Part shown: positions 7,619 to 15,887 of the stretch, piece after piece
How positions within the stretch are numbered: the stretch's first letter is position 1
Layout of the letters: every line of letters starts with the position of its first letter
Source of the DNA: Pseudomonas sp. N40(2020)
Lineage (GTDB): Bacteria; Pseudomonadota; Gammaproteobacteria; Pseudomonadales; Pseudomonadaceae
Length of the DNA: 64,000 nucleotides
NCBI RefSeq assembly: GCF_014472415.1
Contig: NZ_JACSZV010000003.1
Span: 124,001 to 188,000 of the forward strand
Direction of reading: 5' to 3'
Translations under genes and position numbers: made by a program
Notes under the pieces: generated by a model
What the model was told of the DNA's origin: nothing
Database searches by the model: none
The model's input: only the letters and a program-made list of their open reading frames with translations

Positions 7619-9520
7619 TTATTCCTTGAGCTTGAGCAGCGGCTCCTGAAAACGCAGCAAACGCCCAGCGTTGCCCAGTACCAGCAACGTACTGAGGTTA
7701 TGCAACAACGCGGCGATCATCGCCCCGGCGGCGCCCAACCAGCCGAACGCGGCGAATACCACGATGGCCAGCGTCCAGCCCAGACCGATGATCACGTTAA
7801 CCTGCAAGGTGCGACGACACTGACGACTCAGCCGCACGCAAGTGCCGAGGCGACGCAGGTCGCTGCCTATCAGAACGATGTCCGCCGACGCCAAGGCGAT
7901 GTCTGCCCCGCCCGCACCCATCGCCACACCGACTACGCCCGCCTTCAGTGCCAGCGAATCGTTGATGCCGTCACCGACCACCATAGGCCGGAAGCCGTTG
8001 TCGATTTCCTTGAGTACGCGATTGAGTTTGTCCTCGGGCAAGGCCTGGGCTTGTACCTCGTGCAAGCCGACTTCTTGCGCCAATGTCTGGGCGACACTTT
8101 GTCGGTCGCCAGTCAGCAACAATTGCCGCCCGAGGCCCAATTCGCGCAATTCATTGAGAGCAAACCGGGCTTCCGGTTTGACGCTGTCGGCCAACAACAG
8201 CCAAGCTAGAAATTCACCGTTCAGGGCCAGGCCGGCAATGGGGCCGTCATGCTCGGGAATACTCGTCGTGGCGATTTTCAATTGGCCGAACAACTCTGGC
8301 CGACCAAGCGCTGCTTCGCCCTGCGCGGTCATTGCGACGATACCGAGTCCCTGCCGCTCGTGGATTTCGCTCAGCGGCAGATAGCCTTCCTGACTGACCA
8401 AGCCTGCCAGTGCCCGACTGACCGGGTGACTGCTCGCCGCGCCGAGGCTGGCGGCGAGCGCCATGACCGTCGATTGATCCGCGCGCGAACTGTTGATCGA
8501 CTGCAAGCGCAAGGTGCCGTAAGTCAGAGTGCCGGTCTTGTCGACCACCAGCGATGTGAGGTCGGCCAGTTCTTCGAGGAACGCCGAGCTGCGGATCAGA
8601 ATCCCGTGCCGCGCCGCAACCGCTACACCGGCAATCGCCGTGGCTGGCGCCGACAACACCAAGGCGCAAGGGCACGCCGCCACCAACACCGCAAGCATCG
8701 CTTGCGCGTTGTTGGTGATGAACCAGGTGACCGCCGCCAGCAGCAACACCAGCACCATGTAACTGCCGGCATAACGTTCAAGCAATCGAGTGATTGGCGG
8801 TTTGGAGCGTTCGGCGTTTTGCATCAGAGCGATGACTTTGCCGAGCGTCGATTCGTCTCCGGTACGGCTCACTTCGATTCGCAGCAGGCCGTCCAGATTG
8901 ATCGCGCCGCCGAACACCGTCATGCCCACTGCAGCTTCTACCGGAACCGACTCTCCGGTAATAGAAGCGGTGTCGAGGCTGGCCTGGCCAGAGAGAACTC
9001 GACCGTCAGCCGGCACCCGATCGCCGGCACGCACCTCAACGGTATCGCCCGGTTTCAGCGTGCCGTTGTCCACTTCAATGATCGAGCCGTCAGCCTGAAT
9101 CTTTCGTGCATGGCTGCGGGTCAATTGGCCGAGTGCATGAATCGCTTCCTGCGAACCGATGACGCTGCGCTCCTCCAGCACATGACCGAAGATCATGATG
9201 ATCGGCAGCAAAGCCGCAGTGAGCAGATCACCCGTCGCCCAAGCGCCGAGCATCGCCAAAGCAATCAGTTGATCAGTGATGCCGTGCAGGCTTGGATAAC
9301 GCAGGCTGTACCACGCCGAACGCATCACCGGCACCGCCACTAATAAAGAAGCAAAACCGAGCAGCAACTGGCTGACACCGGTTTGCTCCGGCGCCAGCCA
9401 ACGCCAGATCAAGCCGAGGCCAAGCAAACCCAGGGCGAGCATCGCCAAGGTCAATTGCCTCGCCGCACGACGTTGTTCGGCCGAGGACAACAGGCTCGGT
9501 GCTGGGGTGGTCGCGCTCAT
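7619..9520 (-). CDS. P1B-type heavy-metal translocating ATPase
   Basis: A 633-residue P-type ATPase that would move a transition-metal ion across the inner membrane. Visible are TGES (188-191), the membrane metal site CPC (283-285), the phosphorylated aspartate D327 in DKTGT, an SSHP motif typical of P1B enzymes, LLLTGD and GDGIND. There is no N-terminal HMA (CxxC) domain; the N-terminus has two membrane helices instead. The C-terminal helix has HNLSTLLVLGNAGRLL, which does not by itself fix ion specificity. It is the last of four genes, each overlapping the next by 4 bp, behind three SPFH proteins. This partner set is unlike copA, zntA or kdp loci. Confidence 0.9.
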   Translation of the reverse strand: MSATTPAPSLLSSAEQRRAARQLTLAMLALGLLGLGLIWRWLAPEQTGVSQLLLGFASLLVAVPVMRSAWYSLRYPSLHGITDQLIALAMLGAWATGDLLTAALLPIIMIFGHVLEERSVIGSQEAIHALGQLTRSHARKIQADGSIIEVDNGTLKPGDTVEVRAGDRVPADGRVLSGQASLDTASITGESVPVEAAVGMTVFGGAINLDGLLRIEVSRTGDESTLGKVIALMQNAERSKPPITRLLERYAGSYMVLVLLLAAVTWFITNNAQAMLAVLVAACPCALVLSAPATAIAGVAVAARHGILIRSSAFLEELADLTSLVVDKTGTLTYGTLRLQSINSSRADQSTVMALAASLGAASSHPVSRALAGLVSQEGYLPLSEIHERQGLGIVAMTAQGEAALGRPELFGQLKIATTSIPEHDGPIAGLALNGEFLAWLLLADSVKPEARFALNELRELGLGRQLLLTGDRQSVAQTLAQEVGLHEVQAQALPEDKLNRVLKEIDNGFRPMVVGDGINDSLALKAGVVGVAMGAGGADIALASADIVLIGSDLRRLGTCVRLSRQCRRTLQVNVIIGLGWTLAIVVFAAFGWLGAAGAMIAALLHNLSTLLVLGNAGRLLRFQEPLLKLKE

Positions 9521-10578
9521 TGACTGGCTCCCTGAATGATCAGGCGGGAATCGTCTTTCGGATCGACTGTGGTCACCGATCCGGCCTGGCCGAGGATCTT
9601 CGGCATGCGCTCGCGGTACAGACGCAAGAGCATTTGCGGGTCGGTGCCTTGTTGTTGAGATTTGGCCAGGCGCAACACCGTCGCAGTGTCGGCAGATGCT
9701 TTGGCCAAGCGCTCACCCGCCTGAGCGTGGGCGACTTGCAGCGTGCGGTCAGCTTGTTCGTTGGCGGTCTGGGTGAGTTTCTCGGCATCGGTGCGCGCGT
9801 TGGCTACGGCTTTGTCGGCTTGCTGACTGGCGGTCAAAACGGCGTTGAAGGCACTGACGGCAGGATCGGGCAGACTCGATTGCACATCGACCCGCGTCAC
9901 TTCGACACCGATGCCCTGCCCGCTCGCCTTCAGTTCGGACAAGCGTTTGTTGATGCCTTGCACCAGATCACCCCTCAGTCTTTCGCGGCGCTCGGCAGCC
10001 TGATTGTCGGCGCCGATCAGTTCCGGTCGGGCAACCAGAATGGTGTCCAGATCCCGAGCGGCCGTCAGTGCCACGGCGCTGCGCGTGACCAAACGATCCA
10101 GCGCCGGCACCACATGCTCGCCCTGAAGCACAAAGTCATAGGGGTCAGTGACCTTGTAAAACACCCGCACATCCAGCTGCACCACACCGGCATCACCGGT
10201 CAATAAATAACCAGATCCGGCCAACGCATCGCTGATCGGTGTGGCGAATGAAGCGACCCGTTCAGCTTTCAGCGCTTCGTCACTGCGCAGCAGATTCGCC
10301 ACTCGACGCTCGATCACACGATCCGCCGCTGGCAGCAAAACTACCTGCTCGAACGGCTGTGGCCAGGCCAATAACAGGCCGGCGTTCTGGATGCGATCCA
10401 GCGCACCAAAGTGCAAAACCACGGCGCGATTCTGCGGATCAATCTGCCGCACATTAGAGAACACCCAAGCCAATGCGGCCAACACCGTCACCGCGTACAA
10501 GGCTAAAAAGGCCAAGCGTCCCGCCTGAATCCACGGACTGCTCAACGAATGTGTTCCACGTGGAACTTCTTCATTCAT
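9517..10578 (-). CDS. SPFH/band-7 (HflK/HflC-like) membrane protein
   Basis: A 353-residue protein with one N-terminal membrane helix (about residues 20-42), then an SPFH domain (VRQIDPQNRAVVLHFG onward, about 45-230) and an alanine- and glutamine-rich coiled coil (about 230-310). It resembles HflK, which forms cage-like assemblies around FtsH, but no FtsH, HflX or miaA is near, so it is a paralogue. Its start overlaps the preceding SPFH gene by 4 bp and its end overlaps the ATPase gene by 4 bp. Codons 5-9 contain a parS-like site (10552-10567). A role as scaffold for the metal ATPase is inference. Confidence 0.85.
   Translation of the reverse strand: MNEEVPRGTHSLSSPWIQAGRLAFLALYAVTVLAALAWVFSNVRQIDPQNRAVVLHFGALDRIQNAGLLLAWPQPFEQVVLLPAADRVIERRVANLLRSDEALKAERVASFATPISDALAGSGYLLTGDAGVVQLDVRVFYKVTDPYDFVLQGEHVVPALDRLVTRSAVALTAARDLDTILVARPELIGADNQAAERRERLRGDLVQGINKRLSELKASGQGIGVEVTRVDVQSSLPDPAVSAFNAVLTASQQADKAVANARTDAEKLTQTANEQADRTLQVAHAQAGERLAKASADTATVLRLAKSQQQGTDPQMLLRLYRERMPKILGQAGSVTTVDPKDDSRLIIQGASQ
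10552..10567. promoter_or_regulatory. parS site 1 (ParB-binding palindrome)
   Basis: TGTTCCACGTGGAACT: a perfect 14-bp palindrome (GTTCCACGTGGAAC) that matches 15 of 16 bases of the Pseudomonas parS consensus. It lies inside the 5' end of an SPFH gene, about 49 kb left of dnaA. parA and parB are in this window. Confidence 0.85.
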
Positions 10579-11612
10579 GGCTGCGATCCGGATTTGCTGT
10601 CGAGATTTGGCGGGCCATCGACCAGCACGCGGAACGGCGCGGCATCGGTGCGCAGTATCAGTTTTGTGTCTGGGGTGACGATGGTCCCGAGGGTATCCAG
10701 TGAGCGCAGCAGGTTGTACAGCTGCGGCGAACCCGCGTAGGCGCGACCATAAATCTGCGCGGCCTCAACGCGAGATTGCGCTTCGATATCGGCGGCTTTC
10801 ACTGAGGCATCCGCCTGCACAATCCGCGCATCGCGTTCGGCGGCAGAGCGAATTTGCGCCGCCTCACGCTTGCCGATTGCGGTGCGTTCGGTGGCAATTG
10901 TTTCACGCTCGGCGCGCATGCGATCAACCGTGGCAGTGAGTGTCACTGAGGGCAGCGTCAGCCGTTCGATACCGACCTGCACCACCCGCACGCCATAAGT
11001 GGCGAGCAATTGCTGATCAATCTGCTGACGTAATTGTGCTTCGAAATCGGCAATCCGCACCTGACTGGCATCGGTGTTCACCAAGTTGGCCAAGTCGAAA
11101 CTGCTGGCGGTGGTCTCCAGGGCAGAGCCGACAAACGTACGAATCTGCCGCGCCGCTTCGTCGGGTTGGTTCTGCACCGCACGCATGAAGCGCTGCACAT
11201 TGTCCGGGTCACCCTGCACCTGCCAGGCAACGTAAGCCTGGACGATGATGCGCAAACCGTCGCGGGTGCCAACATCCTGCAAACCGCTGGAGGTGGTGCG
11301 CAGGCGCAAGTCCACCGGGATCGCCGCTTCGAACGGCGCCGGCCAGCGCCAGCTCAACCCCGGCTCGAGCAGAACTCGCGACGGGTTACCGAAACGGGTA
11401 ATGACAGTCGCTTCACCGGAGCGCACTTGCACCGCACTCGCTGCGGCGATGGCGAACGCCACCAGCAACGCCGCCCAACCCATGCGCCGCCAAGGAAATG
11501 GCCCCGCCTCCTCCGGCGTACCGTGGTGGTGACCGTGATGATGGTGATGCCCGCCGTGGCCGTGATCGTGGCCGCCGTGGTCATGATGATCGTGTGTATG
11601 CGACTGGCTCAA
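10575..11612 (-). CDS. SPFH/HflC-like protein with histidine-rich N-terminus
   Basis: A 345-residue SPFH protein. Residues 2-31 hold 16 histidines in H-D/G-H runs, a likely cytoplasmic metal-binding tail. One membrane helix follows (about 45-62), then an SPFH domain (EATVITRFGNPSRV onward), a coiled coil with alternating E/A/R (about 220-290) and a C-terminal segment with PDTKLILRTDAAPF, as in HflC. It overlaps both neighbours by 4 bp. The histidine tail, together with the P1B ATPase downstream, is the main reason to link the operon to metal handling. Zn, Ni, Co or Cu cannot be told apart from the tail. Confidence 0.85.
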   Translation of the reverse strand: MSQSHTHDHHDHGGHDHGHGGHHHHHGHHHGTPEEAGPFPWRRMGWAALLVAFAIAAASAVQVRSGEATVITRFGNPSRVLLEPGLSWRWPAPFEAAIPVDLRLRTTSSGLQDVGTRDGLRIIVQAYVAWQVQGDPDNVQRFMRAVQNQPDEAARQIRTFVGSALETTASSFDLANLVNTDASQVRIADFEAQLRQQIDQQLLATYGVRVVQVGIERLTLPSVTLTATVDRMRAERETIATERTAIGKREAAQIRSAAERDARIVQADASVKAADIEAQSRVEAAQIYGRAYAGSPQLYNLLRSLDTLGTIVTPDTKLILRTDAAPFRVLVDGPPNLDSKSGSQP

Positions 11613-13570
11613 TGGGCAACTCCTGGTTGAGCGGTGGTACGCGCGGGCGTCGGGTCAGCCGGCAGCGTGAACGTGCGCAAGTCGATGGTCGGCGCGTTGC
11701 TGCTGCCGCCCAGGCGATGGTCGAGGATCAGCAATTTGGCTTTACTCAGGCCTTGGCTGAGCTGACTGAGGTATTGCTCCAGCACAAACGCCTGGCCGGC
11801 GCTGACGTAGGCTTTTTGTTCGGCACTGAATTTCAAATCAGCGGCCTGTGCGGCTGCGCCGATTTCGCGGGCGTTGGCGCTGGCCTGATCGCGAGCAAGG
11901 CTGGCTTGCAACTGCGCTTGGTTGCTCGCTTCGGCAGCAGCACCGCGCTCGCGGGAGATCAACGCCTGCGCACCGATCTGCGCCGCTTGCACACTGTGAT
12001 AGGCGTTCGCGGCGCCGGCCGGCGGGTGAATCGCCTCAACCACCGTGGCGAGAATCTCCACGCCACTGTCGAGTGTTTGCAGATCATTTTGCACCGCACG
12101 GCCGATCTCTTCCGCCAGCCCTACCCTGTCCGCACCGAGCAAACCGTCGAGGGTGCGGGAGGCGAAGTCGTGGACGAGAATTCGGCTGGCGGTGCTGCGG
12201 ATGAGAGTCGGCACGTCGGCGCTGTTGTAGGTTGCAGCCAACGCTGCCTGATCACTCAGACCGATGCGGTAGACGAAGCGCACGTCCATATTGACGATCT
12301 GAAAGCTCTGCTGCTCGCCCCGGCTGCTGGCGATGACTTGGGATTTATCGTTCACATGACTGGCGTCCCACAGGCGATTTGCTGTGATCGGTGCTGGGCC
12401 TTCGGCGGGATCGAATTGCAGCGGTGCCGGGTTTTCGCCGACGCTGGTCGCCAGTTCATGGACCACGCCGTTTTCGACGTTCAACACTCGACCCAGTGGC
12501 CATGGCAAACCGGAGTGCAAACCAGGGCCGAACACCTGCACCGGTTTGCCGAAACGTTCGTAGATGCCACGACCTTGCAGGGGAATTTCGTGGATACCGG
12601 TCAGCAACCAGCCGAACGCCGCGACCAGTGCCAACACCGGAAGAAACGCACGACGCATGTAACTGAACGCCCAGATCTGGCGCAGATCGATGCCGAAGCG
12701 GTTGTGCAATTCGTGCTGCAGCGCGAGCAGTGGTTGAGGCGGCCAACGCAGCAGGTCGGCGACAAAACTGCGCGCCAGTAGCGTCGGTTCAAGCTGATCG
12801 CGGCGCGGGCTGAATATCGAAAGAACGGCACGCAATAGAAATTCAATCGCGACCAACCCCGGCAAGATGCCGATCAGCACTGCAAGGCGAACCGGCCATA
12901 AGGCGGTCTGGCTGGCGAACAACAAACACAGCGCCCCCACCACCAGGCTGATGATCGCGACTCGCGACAGTTGCGCCAGCGAACTCGCTTCAGGCCATTG
13001 CGCCGGGGTTTGCTGAGCCAATTGCCGCTCCAGCACCAGCAAACCAAACGCCAACAACAGGGCCAATGCCGCGCCGACGGTGGCAGACGCCCCTACAGCG
13101 GCGGGCGGTAAGGCAAGGTTCCACACCTGCTCAATGCTGATCACCGCCAGCACTGCCCAAGCGCCCAGCCATAACGTCGCCGCACCGATCAGACTTAGTA
13201 GGTGCAGGCTGCGTTGACTCAGTCGATCCAGCAGCCGTTCGTACCAGCCATCCGGCGCGCCAGGCTGCTCCATCGGCGCAGGATTCGGTACGACAGGATT
13301 GATCACCCGTGCCCGCCATCGCGTCACCCACCAAGCCGATTGCAACCCGGCAACCAGCACCAGCAACGCCGCGCTCTGGTTGATCAACAGCGGAACCCAC
13401 AACGATTGCGGCGCAAACAGTGCGACAAAAAACGCCAGCACCCACCCTGCCCCGGCCAATCCCCCCAACGCAATTGCCAGCCGTCGCAATCGGCGGCCCT
13501 GCGTAACCGCCTGCTGAAAGCGCGGCAATCCGGCCACTTGCGTGCCATCAACCTCCAGATCGACCTGCAT
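11609..13570 (-). CDS. Large polytopic SPFH/HflK-like protein
   Basis: A 653-residue protein and first gene of the four-gene unit. The N-terminal half (about residues 30-320) has some six to eight hydrophobic membrane segments. It is followed by an SPFH domain (about 325-520, with GIYERFGKPVQVFGPGLHSG and the HflK-like FVYRIGLSD), an A/Q-rich coiled coil (about 540-600) and a proline-threonine tail. Ordinary HflK has a single N-terminal helix, so this is a fusion of a polytopic module to an SPFH module. The start is preceded by GGGGTGAT. It is transcribed away from lpdA through a 212-bp gap that contains a palindrome. Confidence 0.82.
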   Translation of the reverse strand: MQVDLEVDGTQVAGLPRFQQAVTQGRRLRRLAIALGGLAGAGWVLAFFVALFAPQSLWVPLLINQSAALLVLVAGLQSAWWVTRWRARVINPVVPNPAPMEQPGAPDGWYERLLDRLSQRSLHLLSLIGAATLWLGAWAVLAVISIEQVWNLALPPAAVGASATVGAALALLLAFGLLVLERQLAQQTPAQWPEASSLAQLSRVAIISLVVGALCLLFASQTALWPVRLAVLIGILPGLVAIEFLLRAVLSIFSPRRDQLEPTLLARSFVADLLRWPPQPLLALQHELHNRFGIDLRQIWAFSYMRRAFLPVLALVAAFGWLLTGIHEIPLQGRGIYERFGKPVQVFGPGLHSGLPWPLGRVLNVENGVVHELATSVGENPAPLQFDPAEGPAPITANRLWDASHVNDKSQVIASSRGEQQSFQIVNMDVRFVYRIGLSDQAALAATYNSADVPTLIRSTASRILVHDFASRTLDGLLGADRVGLAEEIGRAVQNDLQTLDSGVEILATVVEAIHPPAGAANAYHSVQAAQIGAQALISRERGAAAEASNQAQLQASLARDQASANAREIGAAAQAADLKFSAEQKAYVSAGQAFVLEQYLSQLSQGLSKAKLLILDHRLGGSSNAPTIDLRTFTLPADPTPARTTAQPGVAH

Positions 13571-13599
13571 ATCACCCCAACGCCATCGGCTCTCATCTC

Positions 13600-13617
13600 A
13601 TATCGTTACGATATAAC
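13600..13617. promoter_or_regulatory. Palindromic candidate operator upstream of the SPFH/ATPase operon
   Basis: ATATCGTTACGATAT (13600-13614) is a perfect 7-1-7 inverted repeat 30 bp before the first SPFH start codon. The overlapping 13-mer GTTACGATATAAC (13605-13617) agrees with the Zur core GTTATANTATAAC at 10 of 12 fixed positions on the minus strand (GTTATATCGTAAC). It may be a metal-sensor operator; identity as a Zur box is a hypothesis. Confidence 0.35.
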
Positions 13618-13782
13618 GAAATACGTGAAATATTCGTCCACAAATTGCGCTTATCTAAGAACGCCCAAGCTGTCGCTTGCCTGAAGCCTTGACCGAAATG
13701 TTCGGGAGCGCACATATTACGCTCGTAATTTTACTCAAGAACTACCGTTAGCGATCCGCATCCCTCAACCAGGAGTAAGCGC

Positions 13783-15183
13783 ATGAGCAACTATGACGTA
13801 GTGATTCTGGGCGGCGGCCCCGGTGGCTATAACGCGGCCATCCGCGCAGGCCAGTCGGGCCTCAAGGCTGCCTGCGTTGAAGGTCGCGCGACCCTCGGCG
13901 GCACCTGCCTGAACGTCGGTTGCATGCCGTCCAAAGCCTTGCTGCACGCCTCCGAGCTTTACGATGCGGCCATGGGTGCGGAATTCGCCAATCTCGGCAT
14001 CGAGGTCAAACCGACGCTCAATCTCGCGCAGATGATGAAGCAGAAAGACGAAAGCGTGACCGGCCTGACCAAAGGCATCGAGTTTCTGTTTCGCAAGAAC
14101 AAGGTCGACTGGATCAAAGGCTGGGGCCACATCGACGGCCCGGGCAAGGTCACCGTGACAGGCGATCAGGGCAGCAAGATCGAGCTGACCGCCAAGGACA
14201 TCATCATTGCTACCGGTTCCGAGCCCACGCCCCTGCCCGGGGTCGAGATCGACAACCAGCGCATTCTCGATTCGACCGGCGCGTTGTCACTGAGCGAAGT
14301 GCCCAGGCATCTGGTGGTGATCGGCGCCGGCGTGATCGGCCTCGAATTAGGTTCGGTGTGGCGCCGTCTCGGCGCGCAGGTCACCGTGGTCGAATACCTC
14401 GACCGCATCTGCCCCGGCGTCGATGGCGAGGCAGGTAAAACCCTGCAACGCTCACTCAGCAAGCAAGGCATCGCGTTCAAATTGAGCTCGAAAGTCACCA
14501 GCGCCACCACTTCGGCCAATAGCGTACAACTCAGCGTCGAACCGGCCGCGGGCGGCACGGCTGAGTTACTGGAGGCGGATTACGTGCTGGTGGCCATCGG
14601 TCGCCGCCCCTACACCCAAGGCCTGGGCCTGGAGAACGTCGGCCTGAGCACCGACAAACGCGGCATGCTCGCCAACAAACAACATCGCACCGAAGCTCCG
14701 GGGGTCTGGGTGATCGGCGACGTCACGTCCGGGCCGATGCTCGCGCACAAGGCTGAAGACGAAGCCATGGCTTGCGTCGAGCAGATCCACGGCAAGGCCG
14801 GCGAGGTCAATTACGACCTGATCCCCAACGTGATCTACACCAAACCGGAGCTGGCCAGCGTCGGCAAGACTGAAGAGCAGCTCAAAGCTGAGGGCCGCGC
14901 CTACAAGGTCGGCAAGTTTCCGTTCACCGCCAACAGCCGGGCGAAGATCAACCACGAGACTGATGGTTTTGCCAAAGTCCTTGCTGATGAGCGCACGGAT
15001 GAAGTGCTCGGCGTGCACCTGGTCGGCCCCAACGTAAGCGAAATGATTGGCGAGTTTTGTGTGGCGATGGAATTCAGCGCTTCGGCCGAGGACGTCGCCC
15101 TGACCTGCCACCCGCACCCGACTCGCTCCGAGGCGCTGCGCCAGGCCGCGATGAATGTGGAGGGGATGGCGACGCAGATGTAG
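13783..15183 (+). CDS. lpdA: Dihydrolipoyl dehydrogenase
   Basis: A 466-residue flavoprotein disulfide reductase that reoxidises dihydrolipoyl groups of 2-oxoacid dehydrogenase complexes with NAD+. Seen are the FAD-binding GGGPGGYNAAIRAG (10-23), the redox-active pair C42/C47 in GGTCLNVGCMPSK, an NAD-binding VIGAGVIGLELG, an FAD-binding VIGDVTSGPMLAHKA, and the interface HPHPTRSE near residue 443. No E1/E2 genes are adjacent, so this is a stand-alone paralogue of the Lpd-3 kind, not the pyruvate dehydrogenase operon copy. AGGAG precedes the ATG. Confidence 0.93.
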   Translation: MSNYDVVILGGGPGGYNAAIRAGQSGLKAACVEGRATLGGTCLNVGCMPSKALLHASELYDAAMGAEFANLGIEVKPTLNLAQMMKQKDESVTGLTKGIEFLFRKNKVDWIKGWGHIDGPGKVTVTGDQGSKIELTAKDIIIATGSEPTPLPGVEIDNQRILDSTGALSLSEVPRHLVVIGAGVIGLELGSVWRRLGAQVTVVEYLDRICPGVDGEAGKTLQRSLSKQGIAFKLSSKVTSATTSANSVQLSVEPAAGGTAELLEADYVLVAIGRRPYTQGLGLENVGLSTDKRGMLANKQHRTEAPGVWVIGDVTSGPMLAHKAEDEAMACVEQIHGKAGEVNYDLIPNVIYTKPELASVGKTEEQLKAEGRAYKVGKFPFTANSRAKINHETDGFAKVLADERTDEVLGVHLVGPNVSEMIGEFCVAMEFSASAEDVALTCHPHPTRSEALRQAAMNVEGMATQM

Positions 15184-15189
15184 AAGATC

Positions 15190-15263
15190 AAAAGATCGCA
15201 GCCTCCGGCAGCTCCTACCTGAAATGCGTACCCTTTAGGAGCTGGCGAAGGCTGCGATCTTTT
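15190..15263. repeat. REP element acting as bidirectional stem
   Basis: Left arm AAAAGATCGCAGCCTCCGGC (from 15190) and right arm ending GGCTGCGATCTTTT (15263) pair over 28 bp with a few mismatches around an 18-base loop. The GATCGCAGCC...AGCTCCTA core is a widespread Pseudomonas REP. It lies between convergent lpdA and the Lrp-type gene and ends in T runs on both strands, so it may terminate both. Confidence 0.8.
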
Positions 15264-15269
15264 CGGTTT

Positions 15270-15743
15270 TCAGGATGGAAGATGCCCCAGCGGCAAGGCG
15301 CCCGGCGTCTTCACCGTGTGAATCGCAAAGTTGCTGCGGATATCACTCACGCCCGGCAGCTTCAATAGGCAACCACTGAGAAACCGGTCATACGCACGCA
15401 GATCCGGCACCACCACTTGCAGCAGAAAGTCCGATTCCCCCGATACCAGAAACGCTGAAATCACCTCCGGCAACGCGGTGACGGCCGCGTAAAAAGCTTC
15501 GGCCTGTTCGTCGTTGTGGCGCTCGACCTTAACCCCGACAAACACCGTCAATCCCAGCCCCACCTCATCGCGATCCACGTTGGCCTGATAGCCGCGAATC
15601 ACCCCCGCCTCTTCCAGCATCCGCACCCGCCGCAAACACGGCGACGCCGACAGGCCGATCTCATCCGCCAGCTCGACATTGCTCAAGCGTCCGTCACGTT
15701 GCAGGGCGGCGAGAATCTTGCGGTCGAAGGCGTCGAGTTTCAT
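15270..15743 (-). CDS. Lrp/AsnC family transcriptional regulator
   Basis: A 157-residue regulator with an N-terminal helix-turn-helix (LDAFDRKILAALQRDGRLSN, then ELADEIGLSASPCLRRVRML) and a C-terminal RAM domain for amino-acid sensing (VGLGLTVFVGVKVERH; VSGESDFLLQVVVPD). I chose ATG 15743 (MKLDAFDRKIL), the conserved family start, not the ATG 30 bases upstream. It is divergent from a LysE-type exporter gene with 144 bp between, the usual arrangement where an Lrp protein activates an amino-acid exporter. The effector is unknown. Confidence 0.9.
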   Translation of the reverse strand: MKLDAFDRKILAALQRDGRLSNVELADEIGLSASPCLRRVRMLEEAGVIRGYQANVDRDEVGLGLTVFVGVKVERHNDEQAEAFYAAVTALPEVISAFLVSGESDFLLQVVVPDLRAYDRFLSGCLLKLPGVSDIRSNFAIHTVKTPGALPLGHLPS

Positions 15744-15887
15744 GGTTGGCAGATCCTGATGGCGAGAGCGCAAAAAGAAATCAGGTTATGCCAATACAGA
15801 GGCATTTTGAAGCGGACTACGCAAGCACCTGCCTCGCCCTTCGCCTCTAGACTGACGTCACCGAATCGACAACGAAAGGAGTGTGAC

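Noticed and set aside
11498..12781. 427-codon plus-strand frame opposite the large SPFH gene
   Set aside because: Antisense to a gene with clear domain structure; no recognisable domain.
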